64,000 nt of DNA from Paenibacillus amylolyticus (GCF_029689945.1 NZ_CP121451.1:6262001-6326000), one strand, 5' to 3'. Counted from the stretch's first letter, positions 1-10,023 are shown. Notes: generated from the sequence alone by a model not told the origin. Numbers and translations: made by a program.

Positions 1-869
1 AAAATGTTCTCGGCTTTCTCCGAGATCAGCATTCGCTTCAGGTACACCCGGTGAGAACGCTTGGCATTCAGATTCACTGCATGTGGCAGCACATACGCAA
101 TGCCTCCCGTACGACCGGAAGCCGTTGTCAGCGGGATGAAATCCTGGAACTTCTCCCCCAGCAGACGTTCACCAAAAGCAAGCACGTCCGCTCGGCAGGA
201 ACGGGCAAGCTCCGGGCGTGTAAGCCAGATCGGAGAATCCTGATTGACAACAGACTGCACCCCATCATGTATCAACGTGACCGGATAAGGAAGCAAAGCA
301 CCGTAGTAAAATAAAGCTTCTTTTACATACTCCGCTTCAAAATAATGTGCTGCATCCGGCGTACAACGCAGATATACTTTCGTTCCGGGAGACAACTGTG
401 TGTCCAACTGTCTAATCGTATATGTACCATCCGGCTTGCCTCTCCATTCCATCGAAGGGCCGCCCTTAATCGATTGCGTCAGCATAACGATCTCATGACT
501 GACCATGAAACAGCTTAGCAGACCAATACCGAAACGCCCAATAAACGATGTCTCGCCATCCAGCAGTGCCTGTTGTCCCCGCTTCGAGGATTGTCCAATC
601 ATCGCCAGAAACTCATGGATGTCCGCTTCGGTCAGTCCAACTCCGTTGTCCTCCACCATCATCGTCAATTGATCACCGGTTCCTGTCAGCTCAATCCGTG
701 CTTCGCCCTGATATCCCGGCTCCACTTCCTTGCGTGCCGTGATCGCATCTGTTGCATTCTGCATAAGTTCACGCAAGAACACCTTGGGACTACTATATAG
801 ATGGTTGGATAAAATCTGGATCATCCCGCTCAGGTTCACTTGAAAACGATATTCATTGGATGCTGTCAT
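1..869 (-). CDS. HSP90/HtpG-family chaperone, N-terminal part (runs off window)
   Basis: The minus strand is open from an ATG at 869 to the window edge, about 289 residues with no stop. A GGAAGGTGAG ribosome site precedes the start. The protein opens MTASNEYRFQVNLSG and shows the GHKL ATP-binding signatures of HSP90: FLRELMQNATDA, VEDNGVGLT (the DNG acting on nucleotide), GQSSKRG, and FIGRFGIGLLSCFMV as the lid and glycine loop. HSP90 proteins are cytosolic ATP-dependent chaperones. The sequence has RELMQN where classical HtpG has RELISN, so I think it belongs to the shorter HSP90-like group common in Paenibacillus and not to canonical htpG. The middle and C-terminal domains are outside the window. 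Confidence 0.85.
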   Translation of the reverse strand, partial: MTASNEYRFQVNLSGMIQILSNHLYSSPKVFLRELMQNATDAITARKEVEPGYQGEARIELTGTGDQLTMMVEDNGVGLTEADIHEFLAMIGQSSKRGQQALLDGETSFIGRFGIGLLSCFMVSHEIVMLTQSIKGGPSMEWRGKPDGTYTIRQLDTQLSPGTKVYLRCTPDAAHYFEAEYVKEALFYYGALLPYPVTLIHDGVQSVVNQDSPIWLTRPELARSCRADVLAFGERLLGEKFQDFIPLTTASGRTGGIAYVLPHAVNLNAKRSHRVYLKRMLISEKAENI

Positions 870-1315
870 GATTCACTCACCTTCCTCTACGCCCGAAACA
901 CAATATGTACCCATACGATGTATTCGTATGGATGTGTTAGACGAATTCATTATGTAATCGATAAAAACAGACGTTTCCCTTGCAGGTACGCCAAAACATC
1001 ACGTCAAATCGGCCCTGTGTTAGCAAGACCGGCGTTAGATGAATATTACAGGCATTCATGAGACGTATGGCCTTATCTTTCATTACCACATTATGAATAG
1101 CAATGAAACGGATGTTCTACCCTAAAATAAGGATACATGTTACACGCCATAGTGAAAACAAACCTGAGACCCGATTTCAGACAGACTTCAGGGTAAATAT
1201 GCACCCTACATTCGGGACTATTGAAGCAGGAATAGATCTTTTTTGTCGTCCATTTGAACGATATCTGCCTACCGTACGTATAATCTCCAAAACTCAGATC
1301 GGATGGTGAATATAT
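870..1315. other. intergenic region, no gene recognised
   Basis: About 450 bases between the divergent chaperone gene and the ABC ATPase gene. The open frames here lack ribosome sites and resemble nothing known to me. A possible promoter for the rightward genes is TTGAAC at 1254-1259 with TATAAT at 1279-1284; its 19-nt spacer is longer than ideal. Nothing else stands out. Confidence 0.4.
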
Positions 1316-2219
1316 ATAATTAAAGCACGCAACATATCCAAGCAATTCAAGGTGCATCAAGCACTGCATGATGTCAGCTTCACAGTTAAACAAGGCAGTG
1401 TCACTGGGTTAATTGGCCCAACGGTTCAGGCAAAACAACACTGATCCGCATCATGAATGGGGTCTTGGGTGCTTCCGGTGGACAGGTAACCATTAACGGA
1501 TTGGATGCGGCTCTTGAATCGGAGAAAGTACTGGCCATGTGTGGCACCCTTACCGAACAAAGTGGACTATATGAAAATAGGAGCGGACGTGACAATCTGA
1601 TCTTCTTCGCAGATCTTTTTGGTCTGAAACATGCCGAAAAAAGGATTGATGAGCTTGTAACGCTGTTCGAATTGCAGGATTATCAGCATCGAAAAGTTGG
1701 CACCTATAGCACAGGCATGAAAAACGCCTGGGCCTTGCACGAGTACTGCTGCACCGTCCATCCATCCTGTTTCTGGATGAACCCACCAATGGTCTGGATC
1801 CGGATGGAATTCAGATGGTGCTGCGTGTGATCCGGCAATTAAATCAGGAAGAAAAGATGACGATTCTGGTCTCATCCTATGTGCTGTCCCAACTGTCAGC
1901 CGTCTGTGATCATTATATTTTCATGGAAAAAGGTCACATCGTTGAGGAAGGTACGGAGCAAGAGATCGTTAGCAGATACCTGTCCACACCGAAGCTCGAA
2001 GTAGAAGCCGATATGCCCCATGGATGGCACACAGCAACCGACTACACACCCGAGTCGATCTCGGCAACTAAAGCAACGTTTCAGCTTACATCTCGTGAGG
2101 ATATTCCATTACTGCTTAAGCAATTAACGGAGCATGGCCAAGTCTATCAGGCCCGCATCATGGGCAGTGATCTGGAGAGCATCTATTTTACCATAAGGGA
2201 GGCACATCACCATGAATAA
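1316..2219 (+). CDS. ABC transporter ATP-binding protein, interrupted by two frameshifts
   Basis: Three frames together encode a roughly 300-residue ABC ATPase: ISKQFKVHQALHDVSFTVKQ, a Walker A motif (GPNGSGKTT once the frame is repaired), GTLTEQSGLYENRSGRDNL, signature YSTGMKKRLGLARVLLH, Walker B ILFLDEPTNGLDPDG, and a C-terminal tail to 2219. The first break lies near 1420 and the second near 1728. Each is repaired by one extra A in an A-run. No normal start codon is present: the natural start position (about 1316, after a GGATGGTGA ribosome site) reads ATA, so the 5' end may also be damaged or mis-sequenced. It overlaps the downstream permease gene by 8 bases, so the two form one exporter. 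NatA-like or antibiotic/bacteriocin export types are possible; the substrate is unknown. Confidence 0.75.
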
Positions 2220-3045
2220 TCGCCAAGCCATCCGTGCGCTGGTACGTAAAGATATCCGGTCCGTCACAGACAGCGTTCAGCTCTGGTTGCCCATGTTAAT
2301 CGTTCCCCTGATTATCGGAATCATCATGCCCTCTGCCCTCCTGTGGGCGGCCTCCAGATTGGAACTTCGTTCTCTGGGCAACATCAGCTTTCTGCTCGAA
2401 TCATTGGATACATTAACCCGTAGCGGACAGATTCCTCAGCTTGCTTCCATGCCGACAGATCATCATCGGATTGTCTATTATTTAGCCATGTATATGTTCG
2501 CGCCCTTGTTCCTCATCATTCCGGTGATGGCCTCCAGTATTCTGACGGCCAATAGTTTCGCTGGTGAGAAGGAACGCAAGACACTGGAAGGATTGTTGTT
2601 CACACCGATCAGCATGGACACTCTTTTTAAAGGCAAAGTATTGGCTGCCCTGATCTCGTCCCTTCTATTATCCTGGGTTACGTTCCTGATCTACGGAATC
2701 ATTGCCAATATTGTGATGTACCCCATGTTTGGAACGTTGATGTTTCCCAATCTGAACTGGAACATACTTATGGTGTGGGTAGTTCCTGCCTGTAGTCTTA
2801 TGGTCATTTTATTAAACGTATTGATCTCGGCCAAGGTCCGTGGATTTCAGGAAGCCTATCAGCTTGGAGGAGTGATTGTCCTTCCCCTGATCGCCTTCGT
2901 TGCAGGTCAAGCCAGTGGCATGCTGCTGATCGGTCCCTGGATGTTACTCATGATTGGAGCTGTGCTCTTGCTCATTAGTTTGGTCCTGCTTCGTCTGGTT
3001 ACCCTGTGGAATAGTCGTCAACAACTGGCGGAAAGTCAGATCTGA
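2212..3045 (+). CDS. ABC-2 type transporter permease
   Basis: 277 residues with about six hydrophobic segments (around residues 25-50, 95-118, 143-170, 185-207, 220-237 and 240-265). The motif AGEKERKTLEGLLFTPIS after the second segment is typical of ABC-2 export permeases of the NatB/CcmB-like kind, in which that cytoplasmic loop contacts the ATPase. The ATG overlaps the last codons of the ATPase gene, indicating translational coupling. The exported substrate cannot be read from sequence. The frame is intact, unlike its partner. Confidence 0.8.
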   Translation: MNNRQAIRALVRKDIRSVTDSVQLWLPMLIVPLIIGIIMPSALLWAASRLELRSLGNISFLLESLDTLTRSGQIPQLASMPTDHHRIVYYLAMYMFAPLFLIIPVMASSILTANSFAGEKERKTLEGLLFTPISMDTLFKGKVLAALISSLLLSWVTFLIYGIIANIVMYPMFGTLMFPNLNWNILMVWVVPACSLMVILLNVLISAKVRGFQEAYQLGGVIVLPLIAFVAGQASGMLLIGPWMLLMIGAVLLLISLVLLRLVTLWNSRQQLAESQI

Positions 3046-3133
3046 GATGTGCAGATTGAGAAATATAAAACCGCAGGTTATGATGTTTGGAGATATATGC
3101 TGGGATGATTATAGAGAGGAATGGAACAACCGC

Positions 3134-3934
3134 ATGGAATCCAAACTGCTTCAAAAATTAAAATATGCTTCACAATTAACGGCACAAGAGAAGCATATTG
3201 TGGACTATATCCTGAACAATCCCGAAGTTGTATTTGATTCTACAGCCCATGAACTGGCTCAGCAGACTTATACAAGCTCCTCCACCATTGTTCGCTTATG
3301 CAAAAAGCTGGGTACCAAGGGGTACCCAGACTTTCAGTTAAAGCTTGCTCTTGAATATCAACAAATACCCTCCGCCTCCGCGATGCAGAAGCAGGATTCT
3401 CCATTCGCAGAACAAGGCAATGTGCTGGCTGCCATCGACTCGGTTCCTTATCTCTATCAACAAGCGCTGGAGGATACGCGCCGGATGTTAAAGGCTCCTG
3501 TTTTGCTACGAATCGCGAACTGGGTCAAAGAATCCGGACGTATCGATATCTATGGCAGTGATATGAATTATTATCTGGCTCAACAGGCTTGTGCCAAATG
3601 GAATGAACTCGGCATATCTGCGATTGCTCACAATAGTCCCAACATGCATTACATGAATACGATGAACCCCAATAGCCATACACTGTCTTTTGTTATCTCG
3701 CACACAGGTGAGAACCAATCGATGATTGAAGCCGCCAAAGTGCTGAGCAACAAACAGATGAAGGTCATCGCGGTCACGGGCAACAACCATTCAACCTTGC
3801 CCAGACATTGTGATGAAACGTTACTGGCTTATGGATACAATGAGCAACTAAGGCTATCCAAAATGTCTTCGATGGTTTCGGTACTTTATATTTTCGACAT
3901 GTTATACATGGGGAGTATTAATGATACGTATTAA
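3134..3934 (+). CDS. MurR/RpiR family transcriptional regulator
   Basis: 266 residues. The N-terminal domain (about 1-77) is the RpiR-type helix-turn-helix, with LTAQEKHIVDYILNNPEVV, a recognition region TSSSTIVRLCKKLGTKGYPDF, and an LKLALEY helix. Residues about 105-235 form a SIS-like sugar-phosphate-sensing fold (GRIDIYGSDMNYYLAQQ, LSFVISHTGENQSMIEAAKVL, VIAVTGNN). The ATG at 3134 is chosen because the HTH domain starts there; an AGAGGA about 14 nt upstream is a distant ribosome site, so the start is not certain. RpiR proteins usually control sugar or amino-sugar use. It ends 3 bases before the convergent oxidoreductase gene, which makes that pair a plausible target. Confidence 0.85.
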   Translation: MESKLLQKLKYASQLTAQEKHIVDYILNNPEVVFDSTAHELAQQTYTSSSTIVRLCKKLGTKGYPDFQLKLALEYQQIPSASAMQKQDSPFAEQGNVLAAIDSVPYLYQQALEDTRRMLKAPVLLRIANWVKESGRIDIYGSDMNYYLAQQACAKWNELGISAIAHNSPNMHYMNTMNPNSHTLSFVISHTGENQSMIEAAKVLSNKQMKVIAVTGNNHSTLPRHCDETLLAYGYNEQLRLSKMSSMVSVLYIFDMLYMGSINDTY

Positions 3935-3937
3935 CGA

Positions 3938-4927
3938 TTACCGCTGATCTGCTGCGAATATGATTCCTGCATCCTTACGTGCACGCATGAGTACATTCAT
4001 CACAGACTGGCTGTGTTCGAGCAGTTCGTAACACCGGTTGTAATCCCCACTTGCATGGATGTCCCTGAACGCTTCCCATTCATAGTACAGCCAATTGGAC
4101 TTGGTCTGGGCATTATACTCCTCAGCAGGCTCATTCCCGATCTGAAGCTTGATCTCCCGGCAACCATTAGCTCCCCCGACAACCTGAAGATAACCTTTCT
4201 CTCCCTGAATGAGTACAAAGTTCATGCTATTCGAGTCTTTGGCACCCACACATTCCGCAATAAACTCCGGATATTGGAGAACGACAACGCCTGACGTATC
4301 AATGCCGTTTGCATGCTGGTTCGCTGTATACGATACGGCATTCGGACTGCCGAACAGGTTCATGACCAGATGAAGATTATAAATATTGATGTCCATCAAT
4401 GCTCCGCCAGAGAATTGTGGATTAAAGACATTCGGTGTTTCCCCTGCAAGCAGATCATTGTATTTGCGCGAATATTGACTGTAGTTACACTGGATGAGTT
4501 TGATCGGCCCAAGCTTGGGTAGTTGCTCCTGAATGATTTTAATATTGGGTAAATGGATGTTGGAGATGGCTTCGAACAGCAACAGATTCTTTTCTTTTGC
4601 AAGTGCAACAAGGATCTCTGCTTCGCGAAGCGTGGACGTGAACGGTTTTTCACAGACGACATGTTTGCCATGTTGAAGTGCCTGATAGGCCTGTTCGTAA
4701 TGCATGCTGTTCGGTGAAGCAATATATATGAGATCTACTTTTTCGTCTGTAAATAGGGATTCCAGATCCGTATAGATTGTACTTACTCCGTATTTGCCTG
4801 CAAGCTCCTGTGCCGTTTCTCTCCTCCGGGAGTACATCGCTGTACAAGTGACATCTTCCAGTTCATTAATCGCGGCTAAAATGGCATCCACAATGGACCC
4901 TGTACCAATCGTTGCTATGTTCATCAT
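3938..4927 (-). CDS. Gfo/Idh/MocA family oxidoreductase
   Basis: 329 residues. An N-terminal Rossmann fold for NAD(P) (IATIGTGSIVDAILAAI) is followed by the family's EKP motif (HVVCEKPFTSTLREAE), where the lysine is catalytic, and a C-terminal alpha/beta substrate domain (SGGALMDINIYNLHLVMNLFG). Members oxidise or reduce sugars, inositols and related polyols; the substrate here is unknown. AGGAG lies about 9 nt before the ATG. It follows another family member by 29 bases and probably forms a two-gene operon with it. A pair of paralogous dehydrogenases next to an RpiR regulator suggests a sugar or polyol pathway. Confidence 0.85.
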   Translation of the reverse strand: MMNIATIGTGSIVDAILAAINELEDVTCTAMYSRRRETAQELAGKYGVSTIYTDLESLFTDEKVDLIYIASPNSMHYEQAYQALQHGKHVVCEKPFTSTLREAEILVALAKEKNLLLFEAISNIHLPNIKIIQEQLPKLGPIKLIQCNYSQYSRKYNDLLAGETPNVFNPQFSGGALMDINIYNLHLVMNLFGSPNAVSYTANQHANGIDTSGVVVLQYPEFIAECVGAKDSNSMNFVLIQGEKGYLQVVGGANGCREIKLQIGNEPAEEYNAQTKSNWLYYEWEAFRDIHASGDYNRCYELLEHSQSVMNVLMRARKDAGIIFAADQR

Positions 4928-4956
4928 ATGCTTTCGCTCCTGTCGTTGGTTGTGTA

Positions 4957-5970
4957 TCAGTCAGCGATCTTCGCTGCCTCAATTCCGTCATGTAAAATAT
5001 CCAATACATATAAGACCTCTTCATCCTTGACCGGTTTATCACCATGATGTCGAATGGCATGAAGCAGTTGATCATATAACATGCCATAGTCCGTTGCTTC
5101 CGAAGGAACGTTCTCCGTATGTGATGTTCCCTCATCGTCCACATAACTAATCGTACCCCAGTTATCCTCTGATTCGGCTTTAATGGATACCCTGGTTCGT
5201 CCATTTCCATTTTTCGTTTGATGTCCGCTGCTATATTTAACGAAGCTTCCCCGATCCCCGTGCACTATGAACTTCGGATGCTCGATCTTCACAAGCAGGC
5301 TGCACTTAATCGTCGCCTTCATTCGTCCATAACGAAAATCAATATCAATATAATCATCAGATTCACCCGGCGCGATCAAACTCCGAACATCATAATCAAT
5401 TCGATCGGCTACGCCATATATGGAGATTAACTGATCGATGGTATGCACTGCCAAGCCATGCAGCAATCCAAATCCGCTTCTGGTGTACTGTGGATGAAAA
5501 TAATCATAATGGGACTGGATTTCAACAATTTTCCCCAGTTTGCCGCTCTCGATCACTTTTTTCAACGTCAGGAAGTCCCCATCATATCTGCGATTTTGAT
5601 TCGCCATGGCGATAAGATTTTTACGTTTCGCCAGTTCAAAGATATCTTTGGCCTCTGCAGACGTGGAGGCAAAAGGTTTCTCCACCAGCACATGTTTCCC
5701 GTGTTCCAATGCCAGCCTGGCGTAAGCTACATGGCTATCCACATGGGTGGCTACAACAATTAATTCAATCTCATCGTCCTGTAATATGTCCTCGATATCG
5801 GTCGAAAAAGTAATCTCGGGATAGAGTGATTCACGCTCGGTATCACCAACCCGATCTTCCTCCCGGCGATATATCGTTTTCACTTTGATATTTTCTTTCT
5901 TGTCCAGATAAGGCAAATGATAATTCACCACTGCGTTCCCGAATCCAATGATCGCCATATTCAACACCAT
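4957..5970 (-). CDS. Gfo/Idh/MocA family oxidoreductase
   Basis: 337 residues. The N-terminus MAIIGFGNAVVNYHLPYL is a Rossmann loop. HVLVEKPFASTSAEAKDIF carries the catalytic EKP lysine, and the C-terminal domain contains SGFGLLHGLAVHTIDQLISIYG. The closest described relatives by motif order are YdgJ/YhhX-like oxidoreductases. An AGAGGAGTGAG ribosome site precedes the ATG. It is the first gene of the minus-strand pair; its promoter should lie in 5971-6200. The paralog downstream is only distantly similar, so the two probably act on different intermediates of one pathway. Confidence 0.85.
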   Translation of the reverse strand: MVLNMAIIGFGNAVVNYHLPYLDKKENIKVKTIYRREEDRVGDTERESLYPEITFSTDIEDILQDDEIELIVVATHVDSHVAYARLALEHGKHVLVEKPFASTSAEAKDIFELAKRKNLIAMANQNRRYDGDFLTLKKVIESGKLGKIVEIQSHYDYFHPQYTRSGFGLLHGLAVHTIDQLISIYGVADRIDYDVRSLIAPGESDDYIDIDFRYGRMKATIKCSLLVKIEHPKFIVHGDRGSFVKYSSGHQTKNGNGRTRVSIKAESEDNWGTISYVDDEGTSHTENVPSEATDYGMLYDQLLHAIRHHGDKPVKDEEVLYVLDILHDGIEAAKIAD

Positions 5971-6210
5971 GATCGCTCACTCCTCTGCTCTGGTTGAGTG
6001 TAATGTTATCATGATCATGTCAGGGGGAGAATGCTTTGGGGCGGGATTGGCAGCATCATGCGCAATTCGATTTCAGGATGGAATGTGCATGAAATTCAAT
6101 TTCATTCTTTGCTTTTTTAATGCTTGTGATCTAACATATCTTCCATAGTTTACCGATATAACATAAGGAAATAACGACATACATACACGAACGAAGGGGA
6201 CGATGAAAGC

Positions 6211-7497
6211 ATGAAAACAGGATATACATACACACTACGCACCATCTGTACATTGCTGTTATTTACACTCATTGCAGCAGTGACATTCGGAGGCGGAAAC
6301 GTAGCGCAGGCAGCTACACTAAGCCAATCCACTGTGTATTATGAGTCTGACGGCGTGTTGTACAAAGTATCCGCGGATGGCAGCAATACAACAGAAGTAC
6401 TCCTTGATTTCCAAGGGGTGGACTTGCTCGCGGCAGGCTCCTATCTCTACTACACTCAGACGGCTTCTTCCACCACGTTACTTCGGGTTCCGAATGACGG
6501 ATCGAGCGATGAGGCAGAGACATTCGCAACGGATGTACTCAGCTATTATACGGATAACGGATTCATCTATTATCTGGATGCTACGGGCACGATTTATCGC
6601 GCTAATGGCAACAGTGACGCTTCAGCTGTTACCAAGATTGCGGACAAGGCCGATACTGATTTCCCGTTTCTCGTGGTAATCAAAGGGCGGGTTTACTATA
6701 ACGCACTGGTTAATGGAAACACATGGATCGTGTCCAAAACATCCAACGGTTCTGGAGCTGTGCAGCGGATTGCCGCAGGCGCAGTGGAAGGTCGTTATTT
6801 TACAAATCAAGCCAAAAACGAACTGCAAATCATGGTCAATACAGATCCATACGAGCAGTACTACTCCACCAATGCTGTTGTCATGTATAAGGTGAATTAC
6901 AACACGGGCAAGGCAACTGCGGTTAATCCCAAAGCCAAATTGGATGTGAATGCTGTATATTCCGGTGGTTGGGCTAACAATCTTTACGTGTATAACAAAG
7001 GGATTGAACTCGACAGTAACAAGGATTACAATTATGCCAAAGGCAAAGCGTTTGCGCTAACGACTTCTGCCAAAACGCTTCAGCTTCATAACAAAAGCGT
7101 GCGGGAAGTAAGTGCCCTGGGTACAGACAAGGTTGTCCTTGTTGATGCAGACAAGAAAGCTTATGCCAAAACGGTCTCGGGTAACAAAGTAACCAAGTCC
7201 GCCAACCTGAACCTGAACAATGTAACGTATGTTGCGAATCAACTGACCAATGGTACACCCACGGCTGCATATATCTCAGGCAACAACGGTCTCTATTCGG
7301 TCAACACATCCCTTAAGGTAAGCAAACTTACAAGTGACGAATGGGATGCATTCCATATCAGGGATGATGTTGCAGGCCTGTTCTACATTAATGCCAAAGA
7401 TCAGTATCGCTTGTATTATGTGCAAACGGGTGGAACCGGCAAGAAAGTCATGAGCGACGTTTTCCTCGACAATATTCTATTGGTGACACCGTACTAA
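6211..7497 (+). CDS. secreted DUF5050-like beta-propeller protein
   Basis: 428 residues with a clear Sec signal peptide: basic start, hydrophobic run about residues 12-27, likely cleavage after NVAQAA near residue 35. The mature part carries repeated short blades such as VYYESDGVLYKVSADGS, LYYTQ..TTLLRVPNDGS, FIYYLDATGTIYRANGNS and GLYSVNTSLKVSKLT. This is the pattern of DUF5050/TolB-like propeller proteins. The function of this group is unknown; an extracellular binding role is my inference. The ATG at 6211 follows AAGGGGAC by about 11 nt. A nearer ATG at 6203 is in another frame and closed after three codons. The gene stands alone and is followed by a hairpin terminator. Confidence 0.7.
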   Translation: MKTGYTYTLRTICTLLLFTLIAAVTFGGGNVAQAATLSQSTVYYESDGVLYKVSADGSNTTEVLLDFQGVDLLAAGSYLYYTQTASSTTLLRVPNDGSSDEAETFATDVLSYYTDNGFIYYLDATGTIYRANGNSDASAVTKIADKADTDFPFLVVIKGRVYYNALVNGNTWIVSKTSNGSGAVQRIAAGAVEGRYFTNQAKNELQIMVNTDPYEQYYSTNAVVMYKVNYNTGKATAVNPKAKLDVNAVYSGGWANNLYVYNKGIELDSNKDYNYAKGKAFALTTSAKTLQLHNKSVREVSALGTDKVVLVDADKKAYAKTVSGNKVTKSANLNLNNVTYVANQLTNGTPTAAYISGNNGLYSVNTSLKVSKLTSDEWDAFHIRDDVAGLFYINAKDQYRLYYVQTGGTGKKVMSDVFLDNILLVTPY

Positions 7498-7556
7498 TTT
7501 ACTAACATATCCTGTTGATTCAAGCATGTAGCTCATTCAACAGACTTGTCCATAAC

Positions 7557-7602
7557 AAAAAGGATTACCTTGTAGCCCTAACGGCTCCTGGTAGTCCTTT
7601 TT
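7557..7602 (+). terminator. intrinsic terminator after the DUF5050-like gene
   Basis: A 13-bp stem (AAAAAGGATTACC pairing with GGTAGTCCTTTTT, one G-T) closes on a 20-nt loop and ends in a T-run on the plus strand. Confidence 0.85.
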
Positions 7603-7644
7603 GTTGTCCAAAACTATTTTTCAAAAAACATCTTCCATATGAGA

Positions 7645-7661
7645 ATGATAATTGTTATCAT
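7645..7661 (+). promoter_or_regulatory. Fur box
   Basis: ATGATAA-TTG-TTATCAT is a perfect 7-3-7 inverted repeat inside GAGAATGATAATTG. It matches the Fur consensus (GATAATGATAATCATTATC type) and lies 30-46 nt before the start of the Btr-like regulator. It predicts iron repression of that gene. Confidence 0.85.
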
Positions 7662-7690
7662 TAAGAAAATAAGACAAAAGGATGGTCCGT

Positions 7691-9315
7691 ATGACTGAAC
7701 AGTTTCCTTTCATTGCTGAAACCTCATCTCTACCGCTCCTCTCCTCCATGTGCCGTGTGCGTCGTGGGGAGAATTTCCGTATGCACGGCAAGACGGTATC
7801 CCGGCCCATGCTCTGTCTTATTTTGCAAGGAGACGGTGTTCTGGTCCTGAATGACACAGTCCATACGGCGCAGGCGGGCAGTTTATTTGTACTGAAGCCA
7901 GGTACAACGATCGAGGCCGCTGCACGCTCAAATGTAACCGAATGTATATTGCTAAGCATGGATACAGTTCGTTTACAGCAGGTGCGCGGTGAGTGGAAAA
8001 TGACCTCTTCACCTGGCTTCCCCCTGGATTGGCAGACAGGCAGATTGCTGGTTCGTCACGAGCAGCAGGCTGTATCACGTATGGAACAACTGTATGAAAC
8101 CTATCGCGGCTGTCAGCCAGATCACTTTATCAGCATACATAGCCAGCTGCATGAACTGCTGCAGTTTCTCTCGGAGAACCGACTGGAGGCCAATCACGAG
8201 AAGGTAGATCCTGCCTTGGAACGCAGCATTAGGTATATGCGACGTTACATGAGTGAAGGAATCAGCATGGACCAGCTTGCCAAGATTGCCGGACTTACAC
8301 CCAGCTCCTATTCACGCAGTTTCAAAAAGGCCAAAGGCATGTCACCGACCGATTACCTGAATCGTTTGCGTATAGACGAAGCCAAAGAACAGCTGACAGC
8401 GAAAGATTGTGTTCTTAAAGACGTCGCGATATCTGTCGGGTATGGTAACGAGTATTATTTTAGCCGCAAATTCAAACAAACCTTTGGGATTGCTCCAAGT
8501 GTATATATGAAAGAGATCAACTTCGGGTAGCTACGGCATCCATCATGGGTTTCCATGACAATCTGGCTTCGCTTGGACTGCACCCGGTAGCTGTGCTGGA
8601 AGGAGTTCTTGACCATGAGTTGGATGAATATGAACAAGAACGCCGATTAAGCAGACAAGTAGATCAACTTCGGCAGGCGAAGCCAGACTTGATCATCGGT
8701 GACTTAACCCACAAGCCCTATTATGATCGCCTGAAAAGTATTGCACCCACCATCATATTGGAGTCCACGGATGACTGGAAAGAGAATCATATTCGCATAG
8801 CGGAACTGGTCGGACGTGAGAAGCAAGCGCTGCTGAATTTCAAAGAACTTGCGTTTCGCAAACTTGAAGCAGGCCATGCTCTGCATGCATTTTTTGGGCC
8901 AAAACGTATAACTCTGATGGAGATTACGAATCAGTTCATCCGCTTCCCCGGGACTGGTGAGCATCCATTACATCAGTTGTTGTATGCTGAATTGGGACTC
9001 CAGCCTGCCCAGATTGTATCTGACGAAAGTTCCAGAAATGAGTATGTAGCCGACAATGTGCCCGTGCTCGACACGGATTATCTGTTGATCCATCGTGCTT
9101 CGCTTCAACCTGCCAGTGAAAAGACTTTCCGACGAATGAAGCAGACTGCATCGTGGAATCGATCCCCTGCCGTATTGCATGGTAACGTGCATGATATCTC
9201 GAATTGGCAACGGTTATGCTGGACTCCAACTGGGCGGTTGCAGATTCTGAACGAGCTGGAACAGATTGTCCAGCAGTCTGTGGTCTTTTCCCGGGCAGGT
9301 CTGATCGGACATTAA
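7691..9315 (+). CDS. AraC regulator with fused iron-siderophore binding domain (Btr-like), one frameshift
   Basis: Two frames make one protein of about 541 residues. The first part (to about 8527) has an AraC cupin-like sensor (PMLCLILQGDGVLVL..AGSLFVLKPG) and a double AraC HTH (YMRRYMSEGISMDQLAKIAG; YFSRKFKQTFGIAPSVYMKEI). The second part (VATASIMGFHDNLASLG onward) is a type III periplasmic-binding fold: LRQAKPDLIIGD, YDRLKSIAPTIILES, DTDYLLIHR. This order is that of B. subtilis Btr, which binds bacillibactin inside the cell and activates its uptake genes. The break near 8532 (TTCGGGTAG) needs one extra base. The ATG at 7691 is preferred, with AAAGGATGG 5 nt upstream. A Fur box lies just upstream. 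No siderophore transporter is adjacent. Confidence 0.85.
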
Positions 9316-9406
9316 CCAAGTCTATCCGCTTATATGAAGTACCGTGCGTATTATTTCATCCATCGCGTTCCTTCATTAATATATAACAAGAATAGATAAC
9401 AAACTT

Positions 9407-9438
9407 AAGGGCCCTCTCCTGTCACGGTAAGGGCCCTT
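9407..9438. terminator. hairpin between convergent genes
   Basis: AAGGGCCCT and AGGGCCCTT form a perfect 9-bp stem with a 14-nt loop between the convergent Btr-like and GbsR-like genes. T-runs are weak on both sides, so it is only a probable terminator. Confidence 0.55.
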
Positions 9439-9447
9439 GGCATGTCA

Positions 9448-10023
9448 TTATGAATGTTCCTTGATTTCTTCCTTCGGAACGAGCTTGTATATCTCTTCAT
9501 CTTCCATGGTATCTATCAACCGATCCAACCATTTGTAATATGCTTCCGCTTGCAAAACCTTATGTTTGTCTTCCATCAGAATGTGGAGAAGTTCAGCATC
9601 TGCCTGTTCATCCAGATCTTCGACTAACCGATTCAGTTCCTCAATCGATTTGCGTAAAACCTGCAGGTTGCTCTCCACCGCTTTTCTCCACTTAATCGCA
9701 AAATAATCCGTAAATGTCTGATGCCAGTCATATTCCACTTCATATAGGTCTTTCCTGGAGCCCTTGCTCCATACTTTGTTTACCATTTTCAAATCCAGCA
9801 GTGTTCGTACACCCGTACTCATACTTGTTTTGCTCATTTCCATTTCCCGTCCCATATCGTCAAGGGTCATTGGTTTGTCTGCAAAAAATAGCAATCCATA
9901 TAAGTGTCCCGTAGACAACGTAACGCCGTAAAGATCCATATTACGTCCAATGGCTTCAATAACGCGTTTACGAATTCTCAGCACGGTTGCCTGCTGTTCC
10001 TCTTGTAAATGGTCCAAGCCCAT
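9448..10023 (-). CDS. gbsR: GbsR/MarR-family transcriptional repressor
   Basis: 191 residues. NMDLYGVTLSTGHLYGLLFF, KPMTLDDMGREMEMSKTSMS and VRTLLDLKMVNKVWSKGSRKDLYE match B. subtilis GbsR, the choline-sensing repressor of glycine betaine genes. A winged helix occupies about 25-110 and a helical C-terminus follows. The frame is open to 10146, but the ATG at 10023 is chosen because GGAGG sits 8 nt before it and because family members begin there. It is divergent from a glycine betaine importer, with a dyad operator in the 500-bp gap. It is therefore probably an OpuAR-type local regulator of that importer and not a regulator of gbsAB, which is absent here. Confidence 0.85.
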   Translation of the reverse strand: MGLDHLQEEQQATVLRIRKRVIEAIGRNMDLYGVTLSTGHLYGLLFFADKPMTLDDMGREMEMSKTSMSTGVRTLLDLKMVNKVWSKGSRKDLYEVEYDWHQTFTDYFAIKWRKAVESNLQVLRKSIEELNRLVEDLDEQADAELLHILMEDKHKVLQAEAYYKWLDRLIDTMEDEEIYKLVPKEEIKEHS

